Shown here in pieces: positions 7,681 to 11,799 of a stretch of DNA of 11,799 nucleotides. The DNA comes from JAWXCH01 sp034440595 (GTDB lineage: Bacteria > Planctomycetota > Planctomycetia > Pirellulales > JALHPA01), in contig JAWXCH010000353.1 in the NCBI GenBank assembly GCA_034440595.1, positions 1-11,799 of the forward strand. The letters are read 5' to 3'. The notes under the pieces were generated by a model. The model ran no database searches, was not told where the DNA came from, and was given only the letters and a program-made list of their open reading frames with translations. Both the position numbers and the translations under genes were made by a program. Every line of letters starts with the position of its first letter. Position 1 is the first letter of the stretch.

Positions 7681-7713
7681 ACCGCGGAGGACGCGGAGCA
7701 GAACGCAGAGAAA
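7681..7713. repeat. GC-rich short repeat (CGCGGAG-type)
   Basis: CGCGGAG occurs at 7683-7689 and 7692-7698, and CGCAGAG at 7704-7710, followed by AAA. The three copies are spaced 9 and 12 bases apart. Similar purine-rich CGCGGAG strings are, from memory, dispersed through planctomycete intergenic DNA. It lies 36 bases upstream of the isomerase start, in that gene's leader. Confidence 0.55.
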
Positions 7714-7741
7714 TTATCCACCCATGCTCCAATTCAACCAT

Positions 7742-7826
7742 TATCCTGTGCATCATGTCTATCCTTGTTCAAAAAAAGGAATCACGAAAAATGGAAAGAA
7801 CAAGGATGAACGGGATGGACTGGATA
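7742..7826. repeat. Imperfect inverted repeat of 28-base arms
   Basis: The arm at 7742-7769 (TATCCTG...TATCCTTGTT) is matched in inverted orientation at 7799-7826 (AACAAGGAT...CTGGATA), with 22 of 28 positions complementary and a 29-base A-rich loop. Each arm is built from ATCC(T/C)-type units about nine to ten bases apart, resembling dispersed repeats of planctomycetes and cyanobacteria. It occupies the gap between the methyltransferase stop and the isomerase start. It could fold in RNA and act as a transcription end or stability element, but no U-tract follows. Confidence 0.6.
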
Positions 7827-7897
7827 GGGGGCAAGTATCTTCTCTGCGTCTGCCATCAGTGGCCTCTGCGGTAAAATCTGACGGTACGATTTGTTCT

Positions 7898-8833
7898 CTA
7901 CTCCATTCCGTTGAGCAACGGGCTATCTGCTTTCTTTTTTCGGATACTGATCTTGTGCGGCTTGCGGTCTGCCAGCTTTTTGCCATTGGCGGTGGTCGGT
8001 GCGCTGGTGAGTGGCTCGGCGGCACCGTCGAGCGGATCGCCCGGCTGGATTGTTGCGAGACGTTCTTCGATGCGCGCGGCGTACTGCTCGGATAGTTCGC
8101 ACGCCAGGTAGCGGCGGTTCAGTTTCTTTGCCACGCAGGGAGTCGTGCCGCTGCCGCCAAAGGGGTCGAGCACGACCTCTCCCTCATTACTGCACGCGCG
8201 AATAATCCGACCGAGGAGTTGTTCCGGCATTTGACAACCATGCCAGCCGGCACGCTGTTTGAATGTGCCGGCCACGCGCGGAAAATACCAGGTATCTTCC
8301 TCGGCCTGAAAGCCATTGGGCAAATCCTGCGGGCGGAGGATCCAGGTATCGTCCGGCAGGCGGCCAGCGGGGTTGGCGCGTGTGTCCCCATAAACAAGTT
8401 GCCGCGCGGACGGGACGCGGATCGCTTCGACGTTGAAGGTGAATTTTTCGGGATCCTTCACCATTTGAAACAGATGCGCGTGCGAGCGGGTGAACTTGTA
8501 TTTGCAGTTCACGCCAAATGTGTAGTACCAGATGACCCAACTGCGGCAGGTCAGGCCCAGTTCGCGCTGCATGAGGACTTTTAGTTCGGCGGCGTACTCA
8601 TCTCCAATGGCCAGCCAAAAGGTGCCGTCCGGCTTGAGCAGTCGGACGACCTGCCGCATCCAGTCGGCGGACCAGGCCAGATAGCGATCGCTCTCGAGCT
8701 TGTCGTGGTAGACATCGTAGTCGTACCCGATGTTGAACGGTGGATCGGCAAAAGCGAGATCGACGCAGCCATCGGGCAACGACTGCATCGCGGCGATGCA
8801 GTCCCCCTGATGGATTCGATTGAAATCGTTCAA
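7898..8833 (-). CDS. Solitary beta-class DNA methyltransferase (N6-adenine or N4-cytosine)
   Basis: A 311-residue protein that transfers methyl groups from S-adenosylmethionine to an amino group in DNA. Catalytic motif IV is ADPPFNIGYDYD (DPPF at residues 30-33). The cofactor-binding motif I is VVLDPFGGSGTT (DPFGGSGTT at 223-231), preceded by the usual QMPEQLLGRII segment. Catalytic before cofactor motif is the beta-class order. DPPF fits N6-adenine more than N4-cytosine, where SPP is usual. The middle section (about 100-200) probably recognises the target. The tail after about 270 is Lys/Arg-rich and may bind DNA. The start is TTG at 8831-8833: AAGGA lies eight bases upstream and an in-frame TGA blocks a longer form. 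No restriction endonuclease is adjacent, so it is an orphan that may act in gene regulation or phage defence. The target sequence is unknown. Confidence 0.9.
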   Translation of the reverse strand: MNDFNRIHQGDCIAAMQSLPDGCVDLAFADPPFNIGYDYDVYHDKLESDRYLAWSADWMRQVVRLLKPDGTFWLAIGDEYAAELKVLMQRELGLTCRSWVIWYYTFGVNCKYKFTRSHAHLFQMVKDPEKFTFNVEAIRVPSARQLVYGDTRANPAGRLPDDTWILRPQDLPNGFQAEEDTWYFPRVAGTFKQRAGWHGCQMPEQLLGRIIRACSNEGEVVLDPFGGSGTTPCVAKKLNRRYLACELSEQYAARIEERLATIQPGDPLDGAAEPLTSAPTTANGKKLADRKPHKISIRKKKADSPLLNGME

Positions 8834-8937
8834 GTGGTGCGTCCTTTCGGTTCAGCGGCGTGGCAAAGTGTTGCCAGTCATGGTAACAAGTTAGCGCGCG
8901 CTGGCAAGCGGGCGGGGGTGCGCCCAGAGAGTTGAGA

Positions 8938-9008
8938 GGAGAAAGTGGAGAGTAGAGCAGGTGAGAAATACACTTAATCGTGTGCTGCTCTACTTTCTAC
9001 TCTCTACC
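8938..9008. repeat. Inverted repeat, AGAGTAGAGCAG type
   Basis: GGAGAAAGTGGAGAGTAGAGCAG, of which the core AGTAGAGCAG is 8951-8960, is mirrored by CTGCTCTACTTTCTACTCTC beginning at 8985. The arms are about 23 bases with a few mismatches and the loop is 24 bases. Each arm is itself a run of GAGAGT-like units. Confidence 0.6.
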
Positions 9009-9049
9009 TTCTATTTTCTCGCCGGCCCGCACCCGACGCTGGGGCGACG

Positions 9050-9074
9050 ACCTCTCCCGGCAAACGGGAGAGGT
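9050..9074. repeat. Perfect palindrome, CCTCTCCCG...CGGGAGAGG
   Basis: ACCTCTCCCG (9050-9059) pairs perfectly with CGGGAGAGGT (9065-9074) around a 5-base GCAAA loop. No U-tract follows on either strand, so it looks like a REP-type dispersed palindrome and not a simple terminator. Similar CCTCTCCC/GGGAGAGG elements occur in many bacterial genomes (general knowledge). Confidence 0.7.
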
Positions 9075-9126
9075 GAATGCTTTGCACCCTAAGCAGTGGC
9101 AAATCCTGTAGGTGGTACGCCGTTCA

Positions 9127-9232
9127 AACAATATCAAATAATCAATGACTAATAACAAATAGCAAATCGCGCTGGTGAACATACTCGCATCGATTTGTTA
9201 TTTTCTATCAATTATTTTTTATTTATTATTGG
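9127..9232. repeat. AT-rich imperfect inverted repeat
   Basis: The left arm (9127-9169) contains AATAATCAATGACTAATAAC and ends GCAAATCG. The right arm (9191-9232) begins CGATTTGTTATTTT and continues TCAATTATTTTTTATTTATT. Shared blocks are AATAAY-RAT, AATAACAAAT and AAATCG, with indels between them; the loop is about 21 bases. Base composition drops sharply here to mostly A/T, unlike the flanking genes. Confidence 0.55.
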
Positions 9233-9277
9233 CATTTATCATCGTCCAACGCCAGGGATTGAGCCAGTGTCACACCA

Positions 9278-11799
9278 TCACGCCGCTGGTTTTGTTTCTG
9301 GTTGCGCTGCGGCAGCCGGTGGGGTTGTAGCCGGGGGAGTTGTGTCTGGCTTTGCCGGATCAGGGGTTGCGTCGGCTGCTGCTGGAGGTTCTTCGCCGCT
9401 GATGACTTGTTTCAACGCGGTGCGCAGTTGCTCGTCGAATCTGGCACCGCCGCCGACAAAGAGTCGCGCCACCTTCCCGTCGCGGTCGATGATCACCGTT
9501 TGTGGAATCGCGGTGGCACCGTACCGTTCGGCGACGAGGCCGTCGCTGTCCAGGGCCACCTTCAACTCCAGTTTCAGTCGCTCCAATACCCCTTTGATCC
9601 GATCGGGCGTTTCCTGCAAGTTCACACCGACCAGTTGCACCTTTTGATCGGCGAACTCGCCGGCCACTTCGTGAATCTGCGGCATCACTTGCAGGCAAGG
9701 GCCGCACCAGGAAGCCCAGAAATCGAGAATGATGATATTTCCCTTTTGATCGGCAAGGTTGAACTTGCCACCATCGACCAGATCGAGCGTGACCGCCGGG
9801 GCCGGTTTGCCCACCAGGGGAGACTCGCGACCATCTTGCGAGCCGTCGCCGGAACCAGGTTCGGGAGGCTCTAAGGGGTCCAGCGCGGGGATCAACTTCC
9901 ACCCGTGAAACGCCAGGTTTGCTGCACCGGCTTCAATGGCCGGGCCAATCAACAATTGATCGATCTGCTTCAAATCGACTTTGCACTCTCCGAGTAGTTC
10001 GCTGCGACCGGACAGCACCGTTCCGGTCAGCTTGTCGGCGACAAAGGTCAGACGATTGGAATCGCTAGGAATGGTTTGCACACGAGTGCCGACGATGGCT
10101 GGAGGCGCGACGGCATCAGGCTTCTTGTCGGGTTCTGGTTTCACGTCTGGTTTAGCGTCTTCGTCCGGTTGACCGTCTTTGAGGTTCAACTCAGGATGCA
10201 GCCAGATGATGCGCGCGACGGTATTGCGCTTGACGGTGCGTTGATCCAGGCGGACTTCGATGGTGAGCGAGTCCTTGTCCATACTCAGCAACCGGCCGCG
10301 TAAGTAGTCGCCCGTCACGGATCGAATCAGATGCGTCGGCGGATCGTTGCGATCCATCCGCGGCAGTGTTAGCAGGCGGTCTTTCTTGGTCCTGGGGATG
10401 GCAATCGGCGGAGCGTTGGGCATCAGCTCCACCGCCTGGATCTGCGCATGGGGGATAAACTTTGTCGTTGTGGTGCTGCTAGTGAAATGAATGCCCTCTT
10501 CGTCCATGCTGGTGATCTGGCCGGGCAGTGTGTCACCGGAACGGAGATGGACCATCGCGGTGGTATTCGAACTGTTGGCTGGATGAGGAGGGGTCAACTG
10601 GACGGGAGACCGAATAGTGACTACACCGCGTCGCACTCGTAAGCCTGGCGGGGCAGGGTAAGCCTGATTTTGAGCGGCAGGTTTGGGTGGCACATCGCGA
10701 TAAACGACTTTCGCCGAAACATTTTTGGCCAGCGGAGTTCCCACCGTGCTGTGTCGCGGTTTCCAATGCAGGCAACTGGTTTCTCCTTCCGTGGCATCCG
10801 ATAAGTTGCCATGCAGCATCGCTCCGGCTGTTTCCAATCGGCCTTCGCCGCGAGTCAGGCCCGACGGCACCCCGGCGGGGTTCAAGCCGGCCAGCGACTG
10901 CAACGAATCGATCGGAAAAGCGAGCGGCTCCTGAATGCCAGGACACTGTAGCCATAGCTTGCCCGCCTCGACCTTTTGCAACTGGCCCCCTACGCGTGCG
11001 CCGGTCAGGTGTACGGCACGGAACGGGCGAGGCTGCGTCTCAATATTGCCGGACAAGATCGCGTCGCGGACTTGCTTAAGCGGCAGGCGTTTTTCGCCGT
11101 CGTCGGTTTGCAGGATGAACTCTTGCGTTTCACCATCGAAGGACTTCAACTCGCCGGCGGTGATGATGCCATCGGCCGTTTGCAAATTGGACTTTTGCGC
11201 GTTGCCCGGCAGCTCTCCATTCCAGCGACTAATGCGCAGTTTTTCCAGCCGGATATCTCCCCCGGCGTTGTTGATCAGTTGCAAGCCGCCGTAAGTCTGC
11301 GGTTTATCTTGTGGAACATTGAGCGTGGCGATCTTCTTACCGTGCGATGAATAGATCAGCATCCGACCGGCCTCTTGGTCCAGATAGGCCAGCAAGTGCG
11401 CGCGATTGGGAGCAGGCTCGGCCAGTTGCAGCGCGGCGACATCGGCTTTGTCGGCAGTCTCGCGAATGGCAACCAGGTCGCTCTGCCAGACTTCGAAGCG
11501 AAACGCGGTTTGAAAGCTCTTGGGATCGGCACCGACACCGAGCGCCAGCGCAAACTCCGGGCGTTTCTGCCAGGAAATTTCAAACTCAAAGCAGGCCTTG
11601 GCCGGTGCCGCAAAGTCGCGCCGCAGGATCGCTCCGCCGACATTGGTGCTGAGGTGGCCAGATTCTTGCTGCCAAGCATTGGCAGGCCCCTCGGTTTGCC
11701 AGCCTTGCAAGCCGTTAGGTCCAAAAAACAGCAAATCGTCGCCGCCATTCCAGCGGATCATTCGCCGAATGACCGAGCGGTCGACGTGCAGTTTTCCAA
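9278..11799 (-). CDS. Multidomain protein ending in a TlpA/thioredoxin-like domain (5' partial)
   Basis: The frame is open to the right edge. An ATG at 11761 exists, but 12 more codons (GKLHVDRSVIRR) read on without a stop, so the start lies outside the window. Numbered from that ATG there are 827 residues. Residues about 8-180 look like a beta-sandwich, LamG-like module (LFFGPNGLQGW ... IRLEKLRISRW). Residues about 195-605 hold several 40-45-residue beta units of the type 'G-x-L-x-x-G-x-L-x-S-M-D'. Residues about 648-790 form a TlpA-type redoxin domain: FWASWCGPC with Cys686 and Cys689, and the cis-proline of AIPQT (Pro753). The tail is a Pro/Ala/Thr/Lys linker-like stretch. TlpA domains reduce disulfides outside the cytoplasm, so an exported location is expected, but any signal peptide is beyond the edge. 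No cytochrome-maturation gene is nearby. Confidence 0.88.
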   Translation of the reverse strand, partial: GKLHVDRSVIRRMIRWNGGDDLLFFGPNGLQGWQTEGPANAWQQESGHLSTNVGGAILRRDFAAPAKACFEFEISWQKRPEFALALGVGADPKSFQTAFRFEVWQSDLVAIRETADKADVAALQLAEPAPNRAHLLAYLDQEAGRMLIYSSHGKKIATLNVPQDKPQTYGGLQLINNAGGDIRLEKLRISRWNGELPGNAQKSNLQTADGIITAGELKSFDGETQEFILQTDDGEKRLPLKQVRDAILSGNIETQPRPFRAVHLTGARVGGQLQKVEAGKLWLQCPGIQEPLAFPIDSLQSLAGLNPAGVPSGLTRGEGRLETAGAMLHGNLSDATEGETSCLHWKPRHSTVGTPLAKNVSAKVVYRDVPPKPAAQNQAYPAPPGLRVRRGVVTIRSPVQLTPPHPANSSNTTAMVHLRSGDTLPGQITSMDEEGIHFTSSTTTTKFIPHAQIQAVELMPNAPPIAIPRTKKDRLLTLPRMDRNDPPTHLIRSVTGDYLRGRLLSMDKDSLTIEVRLDQRTVKRNTVARIIWLHPELNLKDGQPDEDAKPDVKPEPDKKPDAVAPPAIVGTRVQTIPSDSNRLTFVADKLTGTVLSGRSELLGECKVDLKQIDQLLIGPAIEAGAANLAFHGWKLIPALDPLEPPEPGSGDGSQDGRESPLVGKPAPAVTLDLVDGGKFNLADQKGNIIILDFWASWCGPCLQVMPQIHEVAGEFADQKVQLVGVNLQETPDRIKGVLERLKLELKVALDSDGLVAERYGATAIPQTVIIDRDGKVARLFVGGGARFDEQLRTALKQVISGEEPPAAADATPDPAKPDTTPPATTPPAAAAQPETKPAA

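Larger units (their letters stand above)
8834..9277. other. 444-base gene-free region with a mosaic of palindromes
   Basis: This lies between the stop of the thioredoxin-domain gene and the methyltransferase start. No convincing gene is present: short frames here fall in repeats and encode AT-driven runs such as YLLLVIDYLILF. The region holds the AGAGTAGAGCAG inverted repeat, the CCTCTCCCG palindrome and the AT-rich inverted repeat listed separately. Any methyltransferase promoter should lie in the first 100 bases next to 8834, but I see no clear -35/-10 pair. Confidence 0.7.

Noticed and set aside
7759..8095. Open frames overlapping the 3' end of the methyltransferase gene
   Set aside because: They are antisense to, or out of frame with, a clear methyltransferase tail and include repeat sequence.
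9050..9074. Rho-independent terminator for the thioredoxin-domain gene
   Set aside because: The stem is perfect but no T-run follows on the minus strand, and the element lies over 200 bases after the stop.
8997..9182. Small open frames in the 8834-9277 gap (and 9195-9647 on the plus strand)
   Set aside because: They fall within palindromic and AT-rich repeats or antisense to the thioredoxin-domain gene; no ribosome binding site or family resemblance.

Overview
The window looks like chromosomal DNA of a planctomycete, probably near the Pirellulales. The basis is the gene content: very long HEAT-repeat lipoproteins, a TlpA-type thioredoxin domain at the end of a long beta-rich protein, a small two-helix membrane protein with an NPY-type leader, and intergenic DNA full of dispersed palindromes. 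This placement is inferred; no rRNA or other marker is present.

Layout. The left edge (1-707) carries two plus-strand genes, one cut by the window edge, that resemble phage structural proteins and may be the end of a prophage or phage-like cassette. All other genes lie on the minus strand. From right to left these are: a long multidomain protein ending in a TlpA/thioredoxin module (9278-11799, start outside the window); a 444-base gene-free stretch holding three different palindromic repeats; a solitary beta-class DNA methyltransferase with a TTG start (7898-8833); a gap with a GC-rich short repeat and a further inverted repeat; a TIM-barrel sugar isomerase/epimerase-like gene (6820-7644); a HEAT-repeat lipoprotein locus in two overlapping frames (1139-6578); and a small membrane protein (731-1009, probably reading from 1087).

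The main result is in the HEAT-repeat locus. The 488-codon upstream frame carries the lipoprotein signal. The 1358-codon downstream frame has no signal. They overlap at an exact 10-base tandem duplication (5151-5170). Removing one copy by eye joins them into one uninterrupted 1809-residue lipoprotein. The locus is therefore one gene broken, switched or mis-assembled at a slip-prone repeat, not two independent genes.

Genes working together. No clear pathway links these genes. The HEAT gene and the small membrane gene are 51 bases apart and may be cotranscribed. The other minus-strand genes are separated by 241 to 444 bases and are probably transcribed separately. No tRNA, rRNA, CRISPR array, insertion sequence or restriction endonuclease partner was seen.
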